Shown: piece after piece, positions 15,832 to 24,118 of the stretch | Numbering within the stretch: the first letter of the stretch is position 1 | Layout: each line of letters starts with the position of its first letter | DNA from: Lutibacter maritimus | GTDB taxonomy: Bacteria; Bacteroidota; Bacteroidia; Flavobacteriales; Flavobacteriaceae | Reading direction: 5' to 3' | Assembly: GCF_900116115.1 (NCBI RefSeq) | Contig: NZ_FOZP01000003.1 | Location: forward strand, 248,001 to 312,000 | Length of the DNA stretch: 64,000 nucleotides | The notes under the pieces: generated by a model | Told to the model about the DNA's origin: nothing | What the model saw: only the letters and a program-made list of their open reading frames with translations | The model's database searches: none | Position numbers and translations under genes: made by a program

Positions 15832-16101
15832 TTAAAAAAGCGATAAAACTTTTGTTTGTGATTCTTCGTTTTTACCAATAAAAATTTTAATTTTCATAAA
15901 TTCTAATACTTTTAAAAGTGTTCCAAAATGGTAATCTTTATCCGTTAAGTGCGCACTTAAAATACTGTTAACAGCAGTTTTACTTAAATTGGTTCCGTTT
16001 ATAATTTCAATCTTTTTAATGCCATTATTCTCCATTTTTTCACGAATAATTTTAGCAATTTGCGCTTTACTATTTACTTCAAACAAATGAATTGATAACA
16101 T
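15832..16101 (-). CDS. Small helix-turn-helix protein
   Basis: 89 residues, cytoplasmic. The central part has the pattern of an XRE-like helix-turn-helix: AQIAKIIREKMENNGIKK, then EIINGTNLSKTAVNSIL as the helix-turn-recognition segment, then a further helix (FGTLLKVLEFMKIKIFI). It lies divergent to the metal-efflux cluster with a 159-base gap, which raises the possibility that it regulates it, but the sequence has no metal-binding cysteines or histidines and the idea is only positional. An orphan antitoxin-like regulator is an equal alternative. Confidence 0.65.
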   Translation of the reverse strand: MLSIHLFEVNSKAQIAKIIREKMENNGIKKIEIINGTNLSKTAVNSILSAHLTDKDYHFGTLLKVLEFMKIKIFIGKNEESQTKVLSLF

Positions 16102-16243
16102 ACTATAAAATTTAAATTTACCACTACTATATACTGTATGTAAGTTACGGATTTTTAATAAATTAGAAAAAAATCAACCGTAAGAAATTAAAAAACAATT
16201 TTAACATTTAACAGCATTTTAATACACATTTGTTATTTTTTTT

Positions 16244-16251
16244 TACCTTTG
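16244..16251 (+). promoter_or_regulatory. Probable -7 promoter element of the metal-efflux cluster
   Basis: TACCTTTG matches the Bacteroidota -7 consensus TAnnTTTG. It ends nine bases before the ATG of the HYC_CC_PP gene, so transcription would begin about at the start codon, implying a very short or absent 5' leader. A convincing -33 TTTG at normal spacing was not found; TTTG at 16229-16232 is too close. Confidence 0.45.
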
Positions 16252-16260
16252 TAACACCTT

Positions 16261-16677
16261 ATGAAGCAATTATTTAGAAAAATAACAGCTATATTAATGG
16301 CATTTGTAGTATTGTTTTCTACAATGTCATTTACCTTTAGTGAGCACTATTGCGGTGACTTGCTTGTAGATAGTGCGTTGTTTTCTAAAGCAGAAACTTG
16401 CGGTATGGCCATGGAAACAGCCCCTGCAACTAGTGATTGTAATGCTATAAAAAAAGATTGCTGTTCAGACACGGTGAAACAAATTGAAGGACAGTCCAAT
16501 CTAAAAATTGACTTTCAAAAAATTTCTTTTCAGCAAGCATCATTTGTGATTGCTTTTACCTATGCTTACTTAAATTTATTTGAAGGAACTAATACTACAG
16601 CTGTTCCTTTTACAGCATATTCGCCGCCGCTGGTCAACAAAGACATTGCGGTACTTTATCAGGTTTTCAGAATTTGA
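16261..16677 (+). CDS. HYC_CC_PP family protein
   Basis: 138 residues with signal peptide MKQLFRKITAILMAFVVLFS. The three signature motifs that name the family are visible in order: HYCGD (29-33 region), KKDCCSD in the middle and SPPLVN near the C terminus. The pattern of a His-Cys site and a paired Cys site suggests periplasmic metal handling, and family members are found beside heavy-metal efflux genes in Bacteroidota. The gene starts the plus-strand metal cluster and is 112 bases ahead of the RND pump. The biochemical role is not established. Confidence 0.85.
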   Translation: MKQLFRKITAILMAFVVLFSTMSFTFSEHYCGDLLVDSALFSKAETCGMAMETAPATSDCNAIKKDCCSDTVKQIEGQSNLKIDFQKISFQQASFVIAFTYAYLNLFEGTNTTAVPFTAYSPPLVNKDIAVLYQVFRI

Positions 16678-16707
16678 TTTTAAACTTTTTAAATTGAATT
16701 GCTATTG

Positions 16708-16754
16708 TTTTGGTCTTTCTCCAAAATAACAGCTAACCACCTAATGCTATTAGG
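16708..16754 (+). promoter_or_regulatory. Two small hairpins between the HYC_CC_PP and RND genes
   Basis: TTTTGG (16708-16713) pairs with CCAAAA (16721-16726) over a seven-base loop, and CCTAAT (16740-16745) pairs with ATTAGG (16749-16754) over three bases. Neither is followed by a T-tract, so they look more like processing or modulating hairpins than terminators. Confidence 0.3.
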
Positions 16755-16789
16755 TTTAAACATTCATTTAAAGTTTAAAATTCATTTTT

Positions 16790-19700
16790 ATGTTGCATAA
16801 AATAATAAAATATTTTTTAGAGAATAAGTTGGTAACGGCGCTCTTATTGCTGGTTTTTATTGGTTGGGGTATTGTAACTTCTCCGTTCAATTGGAATGTC
16901 GCATTTTTACCAAAAGATCCTGTGCCTGTTGATGCCATTCCTGATTTAGGAGAAAATCAACAAATTGTATTTACAGAATGGCCTGGCCGATCACCACAAG
17001 ATATTGAAGATCAAATAACATATCCGTTAACAACGTCATTGTTAGGAATTCCCAACGTAAAATCTATCCGAAGTTCTTCTATGTTTGGAATCTCTAGTAT
17101 TTACATCATTTTTGAAGAAAAGGTAGATTTCTATTGGTCGCGCTCCAGAGTACTAGAAAAATTAAATTCCCTACCCTCAAACTTATTACCAGAAGGCATC
17201 AATCCTGGGTTAGGACCTGATGCTACAGCTTTAGGCCAAGTGTATTGGTACACCATTGAAGGTAGAGATCCTGATGGAAATGTAACAGGTGGTTGGGATT
17301 TACAAGAGCTACGTTCTGCACAAGATTATTATGTAAAATATGCTTTAAACGCCGTTTCAGGAGTTTCAGAAGTTGCTTCTGTTGGTGGATATGTTAGAGA
17401 ATATCAGGTAGATGTAAATCCAGATGCATTAAAAGCCTACAATATTGGTATTGATATGGTAATGATGGCGGTTAAAAATTCTAATCGTGATATTGGTGCT
17501 AAAACTATTGAAATTAATAAAGCAGAGTATTTTATTCGCGGATTGGGGTACATTAAATCTACCAAAGATTTAGAAAATACGGTGGTGCAAGTAACCAACA
17601 ATAAGCCTATTTTAATTAAAGATATTGCTACTGTTAATTTAGGTCCAGCCACTAGAAGAGGTGTTTTAGACAAAGGAGGTGCAGAAGTTGTTGGCGGTGT
17701 AGTTGTAGCGCGTTATGGTTCTAATCCGCTAGAAGTAATTAATAATGTTAAGGCAAAAATAAAAGAGTTTGCACCTGGTTTACCTAAAAAAACATTGGCA
17801 GATGGCACTATTAGTCAATTAACTATTGTTCCTTTTTATGATAGAACACAATTGATTCACGAAACGATAGGAACCTTAGAAACCGCACTATCACATGAAA
17901 TATTAATAAGCATTATAGTAGTGCTAGTGTTACTTTTTAATTTAAGAGCCTCTATCATTATTTCTAGCTTATTACCTGTGGGTGTTTTAATGACGTTTAT
18001 TGTGATGCGCTATGCAGGTGTTGATGCAAATGTAGTGGCACTTTCTGGTATTGCTATTGCCATTGGTGTTATGGTTGATATTGGAATTGTATTTGTTGAA
18101 AATATTATTCGGCATTTAGAAATGCCCGAAAACATAGGTGCTAAAGGAAAAGCCCTACTACAAGTAATTTACCGAGGAACCACAGAGGTTGCTTCTGCAA
18201 TTACAACTGCCTTAGCTACCACCGTAGTAAGTTTTGTACCTGTTTTTGCCATGCAATCTGCAGAAGGTAAGCTATTTATACCGCTTGCTTTTACCAAAAC
18301 TTTTGCGCTGTTAGGTGCATTTGTGTTAGGTATTGTTGTTTTACCATCATTAGCGCACGTTATTTTTGGTATTAATTTCAATAACAAAAGAGTAAAACGC
18401 ATTTGGGGAATTGTGCTAATAGTGGCAGGTTTAATAATGGCTATTACTTACCTTACTTGGCTTCCATTAGTGCTTTGTATTTTAGGAGCTCAAACACTTT
18501 TTGAACATCAAATACCAGCAAAATTTAGAAAACATTCAAACAAAATAAATGTTGGTTTAATGCTATTTATAGCCACGTTTTTTCTTGCACAAGCTTGGAT
18601 GCCTTTAGGTCCACAAAATAGTGTATTTGCAAACTATTTATTTGTTATAATTATCATGGGGTTAATTTTAGGCGCCTTATTCTCTATTGTGCATTTTTAC
18701 GAAACTATTTTAAAATGGTGTTTAGATAACAAAGCAACATTCTTTTTAATTCCAGTATTTACCTTGTTTTTAGGGGTGTTATCTTGGATTGGTTTTAACA
18801 ACACTTTTAGCTTTGTTAGAAATGGCACTGAAAAAATAGGTTGGAATATTAGCGAAACCACGGTTTGGAAAACCGCATCGAATACTTTTCCTGGGATGGG
18901 TTCTGAATTTATGCCCTCATTAAATGAAGGTAGTTTTTTATTAATGCCAACAACCATGCCACACGCTGGTATAGAAGAAAGTAAAAACACGCTTCAAAAA
19001 TTAGACATACTTGTCGCAAATATTCCTGAAGTAGAAAACGCCGTAGGAAAATTAGGAAGAGTTGAAAGCGCCATTGATCCAGCACCAATTTCAATGTTTG
19101 AAAACATCATAAACTATAAGTCAGAATTTATTGTAAATGATGAAGGAAAACCTAAAAGATTTCAGGTTGATAACGATAATAACTTTGTATTAAAAGATGG
19201 AACGGCAATTTCAAATGAAGATGCATTAAAACAAGGCATTACGGAAACAAACTTAGTATTAGATGCAAATGGCGAGTACTACAGAAACTGGCGATCGCAC
19301 ATTAAGAATAGTGATGATATTTGGAATGAAATTGTAAAAGTTACCAATATTCCGGGAGTAACATCAGCACCTAAACTTCAACCGATTGAAACACGATTAG
19401 TAATGTTACAAACGGGTATGAGAGCGCCTATGGGTATAAAGGTTTACGGACCTGATTTAAAAACCATTCAAGATGTTGGTTTAACGCTAGAAAGTATTTT
19501 AAAAGAAGTGCCATCAGTTAAAAGCAATGCTGTGTTTGCCGATAGAATTGTTGGAAAACCTTATTTAGTAATTGATATAAATAGAGACGCCATTGCCAGG
19601 TATGGTTTAAGTATTGAAAAAACACAACAAATACTTGAAACGGCTATTGGAGGTATGAAAACAACGACCACTGTTGAAGGCAGAGAGCGTTATCCGGTGC

Positions 19701-20605
19701 GAGTTCGCTACCCACGTGAGTTAAGAGATGATCCAGAGAAAATTAAAAAAATAGTAGTCCCAACACCTACAGGTGTGCAAGTTCCTTTAGGAGAATTGGT
19801 AACAATTAATTTTATTCGCGGACCTCAAATGATTAAAAGTGAAGATACTTTTTTAGTGGGATATGTGTTATTCGATAAAAAAGAAAACTATGCTGAAGTG
19901 GATGTGGTAAATGATGCACAAGCATTAATTGATTCTAAAATTGCTGATGGTAGTTTAGTAGTTCCTAAAGGGGTGAGTTTTAAATTTTCAGGAAGTTATG
20001 AAAACCAAGTACGTGCAGTTAAACGATTATCTATTGTAATTCCAATAAGTTTAGTGGTTATTTTTCTGTTATTGTATTTTCAATTTAAAACCGTTATTGC
20101 ATCTTCTATCCATTTTTCAGGTGTGTTTGTTGCCTTTGCCGGTGGTTTTATAATGCTTTGGTTGTATGGGCAAGATTGGTTTTTAAACTTTTCTGTTTCA
20201 GGTGTTAATATGCGCGATTTATTTCAAATTCATACTATTAATTTAAGTGTGGCTGTTTGGGTTGGATTTATTGCCCTCTTTGGAATTGCAACCGATGATG
20301 GCGTTATTATGGGAACTTACATTCATCAAGTATTTGAAGAAAAAAAACCAACTACAGTTTCTGAAGTGCGTGCCGCAGTACTAGAAGCAGGTAAAAAACG
20401 TGTACGACCAGCAATGATGACTGCCGCCACAACCATAATTGTATTACTGCCAGTGTTATCTTCAACAGGTAAAGGGTCAGATATTATGATTCCTATGGCA
20501 ATACCCACTTTTGGTGGAATGATCATTCAAATTATGACCATGTTTGTGGTCCCTGTTTTACAAGCATATTGGAGAGAGTCTGTCATTAAAAAAAATAATA
20601 AATGA
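16790..20605 (+). CDS. cusA: CusA/CzcA-family heavy-metal RND efflux pump
   Basis: 1271 residues, inner-membrane proton-driven pump that exports metal ions through the adaptor and TolC-like channel encoded next. The N-terminal helix LVTALLLLVFIGWGI is followed by the metal-RND start VDAIPDLGENQQIVFTEWPG. TM4 carries the conserved GIAIAIGVMVDIGIVFVENI, and the C-terminal half has IATDDGVIMGTY and the GKKRVRPAMMTAATTIIVLL motif. It is about 220 residues longer than E. coli CusA. Much of the extra length is an added hydrophobic block at about 535-670 (GIVLIVAGLIMAITYLTWLP, KINVGLMLFIATFFLAQ), plus a region near 1130-1145. It overlaps the TolC gene by four bases. Copper or silver is the likely cargo from the neighbours. 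Confidence 0.92.
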   Translation: MLHKIIKYFLENKLVTALLLLVFIGWGIVTSPFNWNVAFLPKDPVPVDAIPDLGENQQIVFTEWPGRSPQDIEDQITYPLTTSLLGIPNVKSIRSSSMFGISSIYIIFEEKVDFYWSRSRVLEKLNSLPSNLLPEGINPGLGPDATALGQVYWYTIEGRDPDGNVTGGWDLQELRSAQDYYVKYALNAVSGVSEVASVGGYVREYQVDVNPDALKAYNIGIDMVMMAVKNSNRDIGAKTIEINKAEYFIRGLGYIKSTKDLENTVVQVTNNKPILIKDIATVNLGPATRRGVLDKGGAEVVGGVVVARYGSNPLEVINNVKAKIKEFAPGLPKKTLADGTISQLTIVPFYDRTQLIHETIGTLETALSHEILISIIVVLVLLFNLRASIIISSLLPVGVLMTFIVMRYAGVDANVVALSGIAIAIGVMVDIGIVFVENIIRHLEMPENIGAKGKALLQVIYRGTTEVASAITTALATTVVSFVPVFAMQSAEGKLFIPLAFTKTFALLGAFVLGIVVLPSLAHVIFGINFNNKRVKRIWGIVLIVAGLIMAITYLTWLPLVLCILGAQTLFEHQIPAKFRKHSNKINVGLMLFIATFFLAQAWMPLGPQNSVFANYLFVIIIMGLILGALFSIVHFYETILKWCLDNKATFFLIPVFTLFLGVLSWIGFNNTFSFVRNGTEKIGWNISETTVWKTASNTFPGMGSEFMPSLNEGSFLLMPTTMPHAGIEESKNTLQKLDILVANIPEVENAVGKLGRVESAIDPAPISMFENIINYKSEFIVNDEGKPKRFQVDNDNNFVLKDGTAISNEDALKQGITETNLVLDANGEYYRNWRSHIKNSDDIWNEIVKVTNIPGVTSAPKLQPIETRLVMLQTGMRAPMGIKVYGPDLKTIQDVGLTLESILKEVPSVKSNAVFADRIVGKPYLVIDINRDAIARYGLSIEKTQQILETAIGGMKTTTTVEGRERYPVRVRYPRELRDDPEKIKKIVVPTPTGVQVPLGELVTINFIRGPQMIKSEDTFLVGYVLFDKKENYAEVDVVNDAQALIDSKIADGSLVVPKGVSFKFSGSYENQVRAVKRLSIVIPISLVVIFLLLYFQFKTVIASSIHFSGVFVAFAGGFIMLWLYGQDWFLNFSVSGVNMRDLFQIHTINLSVAVWVGFIALFGIATDDGVIMGTYIHQVFEEKKPTTVSEVRAAVLEAGKKRVRPAMMTAATTIIVLLPVLSSTGKGSDIMIPMAIPTFGGMIIQIMTMFVVPVLQAYWRESVIKKNNK

Positions 20606-21858
20606 AAACGAAGTTTATATATAAAATATTAAATATTAGATATTTAATTATACTAAGTTTGCTATTTTCATTTCAAGTAAATGGACAAACTTTAGATGCG
20701 TATTTACAAATTGCGTCAAAAAACAATCCTGAGGTAAAATCGGCTTACGCAAAATTTGAAGCTGCTTTACAAAAATCGCCTCAGGTAAGTGCTTTACCTG
20801 ATCCTACTTTAACTGTAAGCGCATTTGGTAGGATGATTGAAACCAGAATTGGTAGACAAGAAGCGCGCTTTAGTTTAATGCAAATGTTTCCGTGGTTTGG
20901 CACTTTAGCAGCAAAAGAAAACGCCGCAAATTTAATGGCTGAAGCACTGTTTCAAAACTATGTTGATACCAAAAATGAAGTGTTTTTAAATGTAAAAAAA
21001 GTATATGCTGAAATGTACGAGTTACAGCAAATGATCACGTTAGAAGAAGAAAATTTAAACATTTTAAATACTTATAAAGACTTAGCCTTAAACAAATTTA
21101 AAAATGGAAAAGGTGTCATGGTTGATGTAGTTAGAATTGATATTAAAAGAAACGAAAGTATTACCAATATTCAGATTCTAACAAATAAGAAAAAACCTTT
21201 ACAAATAGCACTCAATACTTTGTTGAACAGAGAAAATACGATAGAGATTCTTTACCCAACTAAATTACCTACAACAAACTTAAATGTGTTGATAGCTTCA
21301 GATTCACTGTTGAATAACAATCCGAAATTGGTGCAATTAGACCGGCAAAAAGAAGCATTTGAAGCACAAAAAAAAGTTGCTGTAAAGGAAAGTTATCCAA
21401 AAATAGGCATTGGACTAGACTATTCAATTATTGCTAAAAGAGATGTGCCTGATTTAGCAATGAACGGACAAGATGCTATAATGCCTATGCTTTCTGTTAC
21501 ACTACCTATTTTCAGTAAAAAATATAAGGCGGCACAAAAAGAAGCAGCGTATATGATAACAGCCACTGAAGCGCAAAAAATAGCCACAACTAATAATTTA
21601 ATAAGCAGTTATAGCAGTTCGCAATATGAGGTGTCAAAATCAACTGATTTATTGAAATTATTTGAAAATCAGGTAAAAAGCACCAAACAAGCAATGTCGC
21701 TTTTAATTGCTGCTTACAGTAATTCTAATGCAGATTTTATTGAAATATTACGGTTAAATCAAGATGTTTTAATGTATAAAAAAGCAATGGCTACTGAAGT
21801 TAAAAATCAATTTATTGCAGCAGCAAAACTTGCGTATTTACTTTCTAAAAATGACTAA
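20602..21858 (+). CDS. TolC-family outer-membrane efflux channel, CusC-like
   Basis: 418 residues with a signal segment (IRYLIILSLLFSFQVNGQ). It follows the outer-membrane efflux protein pattern of long helices interrupted by barrel strands: LDAYLQIASKNNPEVKSAYAKFEAAL, then the conserved SALPDPTLTVSAFG and FSLMQMFPWFGTL, and the second half repeat (PKLVQLDRQKEAFEAQKKVA, then YPKIGIGLDYSI). It provides the outer-membrane exit of the tripartite pump. Its start overlaps the stop of the RND gene (ATGA-type junction), indicating translational coupling, and its end overlaps or touches the adaptor gene. Confidence 0.9.
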   Translation: MKTKFIYKILNIRYLIILSLLFSFQVNGQTLDAYLQIASKNNPEVKSAYAKFEAALQKSPQVSALPDPTLTVSAFGRMIETRIGRQEARFSLMQMFPWFGTLAAKENAANLMAEALFQNYVDTKNEVFLNVKKVYAEMYELQQMITLEEENLNILNTYKDLALNKFKNGKGVMVDVVRIDIKRNESITNIQILTNKKKPLQIALNTLLNRENTIEILYPTKLPTTNLNVLIASDSLLNNNPKLVQLDRQKEAFEAQKKVAVKESYPKIGIGLDYSIIAKRDVPDLAMNGQDAIMPMLSVTLPIFSKKYKAAQKEAAYMITATEAQKIATTNNLISSYSSSQYEVSKSTDLLKLFENQVKSTKQAMSLLIAAYSNSNADFIEILRLNQDVLMYKKAMATEVKNQFIAAAKLAYLLSKND

Positions 21859-23644
21859 AATGACAACAAAAATAAAAAACACTCTAAAAATAGTAGGCCT
21901 CCTTTTTATAGGAATTTTACTAGGTTGGATACTTTTTGGTGGTAACGATGCCGCTAATAATACACACAATCATACTGCTGAACAAGAAGCAACTATTTGG
22001 ACTTGCTCTATGCATCCTCAAATTCGTAAAGATGAAGCAGGCCAATGTCCGCTTTGTGGGATGGATTTAATTCCTATGGCTAAAAATGATGTAGAAACCG
22101 ATCCAAACGCACTTCAAATGAGTGAAAATGCACTAAAGTTAGCAAACGTTCAAACGATGATAGTAGGCACTAAAGAAGCCAATAAAGAACTTCGCTTAAA
22201 TGGAAAAGTACAGGTTGATGAACGAAAAGTGTATACGCAATCTTCACATATCCCTGGAAGAATTGAAAATTTAAGCATCAATTTTACGGGTGAAAGCGTG
22301 TATAAAGGGCAAACTTTAGCTTATATATATTCGCCTGATCTTGTAACTGCGCAAGAAGAATTGTTACAGTCGTATGCTATCAAAAATTCGCAACCTGAAT
22401 TGTTTGATGCTGCCAAACAAAAATTAAAGAATTGGAAAATTGGTGAAAAAACGATCAATACAATTATTAGTACTAGTAAAACAATACAACAGTTTCCAAT
22501 TACTGCAGATGTTTCAGGAATTATTACCGCTAAAAAAGTGGAGCTTGGTGATTATGTAAACCGAGGAATGCCAATATATGAAATTGCCGATTTATCATCA
22601 CTTTGGGTACTTTTTGATGTGTATGAAAGTGATATGGCTTGGGTAAAAGTAGGTGACAAAGTTTCATATACCGTTCAATCAATTCCAGGTAAAACGTTTG
22701 AAGGAACAATCTCTTTTATTGATCCTATAATTAATGCGCAAACAAGAGTTGCCACAGCAAGAGTTGAAGTTAAAAATGATAAAAATAACTTAAAACCTGA
22801 AATGTTTGTGACTGGAATTTTAAAAAACAACCTGAGTACAAACAATTCAAAAGAACTTATAATTCCTAAATCTGCTATTTTGTGGACAGGTGAAAGATCG
22901 GTAATCTATGTAAAAAATAAAACTGAAAATGCTATAAACTTTACCTTAAGAGAAGTAACATTAGGCGCATCGCTTGGCAATGCTTATATTATAAAATCTG
23001 GTCTTGAAACTGGTGAAGAAATTGTAGTAAACGGAACATTTACGGTGGATGCGGCTTCGCAATTAGCAGGAAAACCAAGTATGATGAATTTAGAAGGTGG
23101 CAAAGCTGCTACTGACCACTCAAACCACAACAATACAGCAACAATAAATAATTCAACAGACAGTCAAACAAATATGGAAACTACCATGGTGGTTTCAAAA
23201 CAATTTCAACAACAATTAAATAATGTATTTGAAATATACCTAAATTTAAAAGATGCATTGGTTGCTGATAATGGTAATAAAGCTAAAACAGCTGCTCAAA
23301 ATTTATTAAAACAACTAAGTAAGGTTAATATGAAATTATTGACTAATAATGAAGCACATACCCAATGGATGGTTATACATACAAAAATTAAAACCCTAAC
23401 AACGTATGTTTCTGAAACTTATGATATAGAAATTCAAAGAGATCACTTTAAAGATATTTCTACACAACTTATAAAAGCCATTAAACTATTTGGCATAAAT
23501 AAAATGGTATATGAGCAATTTTGCCCAATGGCTAATGATGACCATGGTGCTTATTGGTTAAGTACATCAGCAGCAATTAACAATCCGTATTTTGGTAGTA
23601 AAATGCTAAAATGTGGCTCAACAACAACAATAATTAATAAATAA
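21851..23644 (+). CDS. cusB: CusB-type periplasmic adaptor with metal-binding domain and DUF3347
   Basis: About 597 residues from ATG 21851 (eight-base overlap with the channel gene; ATG 21860 is equally possible, while 21815 would add residues ahead of the signal anchor). One N-terminal helix (LKIVGLLFIGILLGWILFGG) is followed by a heavy-metal-binding domain, WTCSMHPQIRKDEAGQCPLC-GMDL. Then comes the HlyD-type adaptor core with lipoyl-like (GRIENLSINFTGESVYKGQ) and beta-barrel parts (LWVLFDVYESDMAWVKVGD). The C-terminal about 160 residues match DUF3347, with YEQFCPMANDDHGAYWLS and MLKCGS as probable copper ligands. It links the pump to the channel and probably delivers metal. Confidence 0.9.
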   Translation: MTKMTTKIKNTLKIVGLLFIGILLGWILFGGNDAANNTHNHTAEQEATIWTCSMHPQIRKDEAGQCPLCGMDLIPMAKNDVETDPNALQMSENALKLANVQTMIVGTKEANKELRLNGKVQVDERKVYTQSSHIPGRIENLSINFTGESVYKGQTLAYIYSPDLVTAQEELLQSYAIKNSQPELFDAAKQKLKNWKIGEKTINTIISTSKTIQQFPITADVSGIITAKKVELGDYVNRGMPIYEIADLSSLWVLFDVYESDMAWVKVGDKVSYTVQSIPGKTFEGTISFIDPIINAQTRVATARVEVKNDKNNLKPEMFVTGILKNNLSTNNSKELIIPKSAILWTGERSVIYVKNKTENAINFTLREVTLGASLGNAYIIKSGLETGEEIVVNGTFTVDAASQLAGKPSMMNLEGGKAATDHSNHNNTATINNSTDSQTNMETTMVVSKQFQQQLNNVFEIYLNLKDALVADNGNKAKTAAQNLLKQLSKVNMKLLTNNEAHTQWMVIHTKIKTLTTYVSETYDIEIQRDHFKDISTQLIKAIKLFGINKMVYEQFCPMANDDHGAYWLSTSAAINNPYFGSKMLKCGSTTTIINK

Positions 23645-23667
23645 TAACACTTTAAAATAATTAAAAA

Positions 23668-24033
23668 ATGAAAACAAAAATTAGTATTGTACTCATGGCT
23701 TTTGTACTTTTTTCAATAAGTACAGCAAAAGCACAACAAAAAGAAGTAAAAACAACTGCACACAAACACGTAGAAAAAGTAATGTATGTGTGCCCAATGC
23801 ATGCGGATATTAAAAGTGAAAAACCGGGCACTTGTTCTATTTGTAAAATGGATTTAAAAAAAATGGAACTGAAAACTGATTCTACCAAAATGAAACATAA
23901 ACTTATGAAGCAGCCGGTATATTCTTGTCCAATGCATGCAGATATTAAAAGTAATAAACCTGCCAATTGTTCTAAATGCGGTATGAAACTCGTACTTAAA
24001 AAAGAAACGAAAGACACCGATCAAAAAAAGTAA
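23668..24033 (+). CDS. Small periplasmic protein with two heavy-metal-binding domains
   Basis: 121 residues. Signal peptide MKTKISIVLMAFVLFSISTAKA, then two copies of the heavy-metal-binding module: VCPMHADIKSEKPGTCSICK-MDL and SCPMHADIKSNKPANCSKCG-MKL, each with Cys-Pro-Met-His and a Cys-x-x-Cys. The same module occurs once in the CusB-like protein and twice in the P-type ATPase here, so it probably shuttles or buffers copper between them in the periplasm. Nothing else is present in the mature protein beyond a Lys-rich tail. It is followed by a hairpin terminator. Confidence 0.88.
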   Translation: MKTKISIVLMAFVLFSISTAKAQQKEVKTTAHKHVEKVMYVCPMHADIKSEKPGTCSICKMDLKKMELKTDSTKMKHKLMKQPVYSCPMHADIKSNKPANCSKCGMKLVLKKETKDTDQKK

Positions 24034-24040
24034 TTTTTAC

Positions 24041-24084
24041 GAGTGTTGGATACTTTAACACGAATGAATTCAACACTCATTTTT
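24041..24084 (+). terminator. Intrinsic terminator before the copper ATPase gene
   Basis: GAGTGTTG at 24041-24048 pairs with CAACACTC at 24071-24078, followed by ATTTTTCTTT. It lies eight bases past the stop of the metal-binding protein, so the ATPase gene at 24119 is reached by read-through or has its own promoter in the 35-base AT-rich leader. Confidence 0.6.
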
Positions 24085-24118
24085 CTTTCAATATTAATTT
24101 TCTTAAATTAAACTAATT

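Noticed and set aside
15832-16101. The small HTH gene as the copper-responsive regulator of the efflux cluster
   Set aside because: It has no metal-binding Cys/His cluster and does not resemble CueR, CsoR or ArsR; only its position suggests a link.
16790-20605. Long frames antisense to the RND, P-type ATPase and enzyme genes
   Set aside because: They overlap strongly supported genes, have no family motifs or signal peptides and look like compositional shadows.
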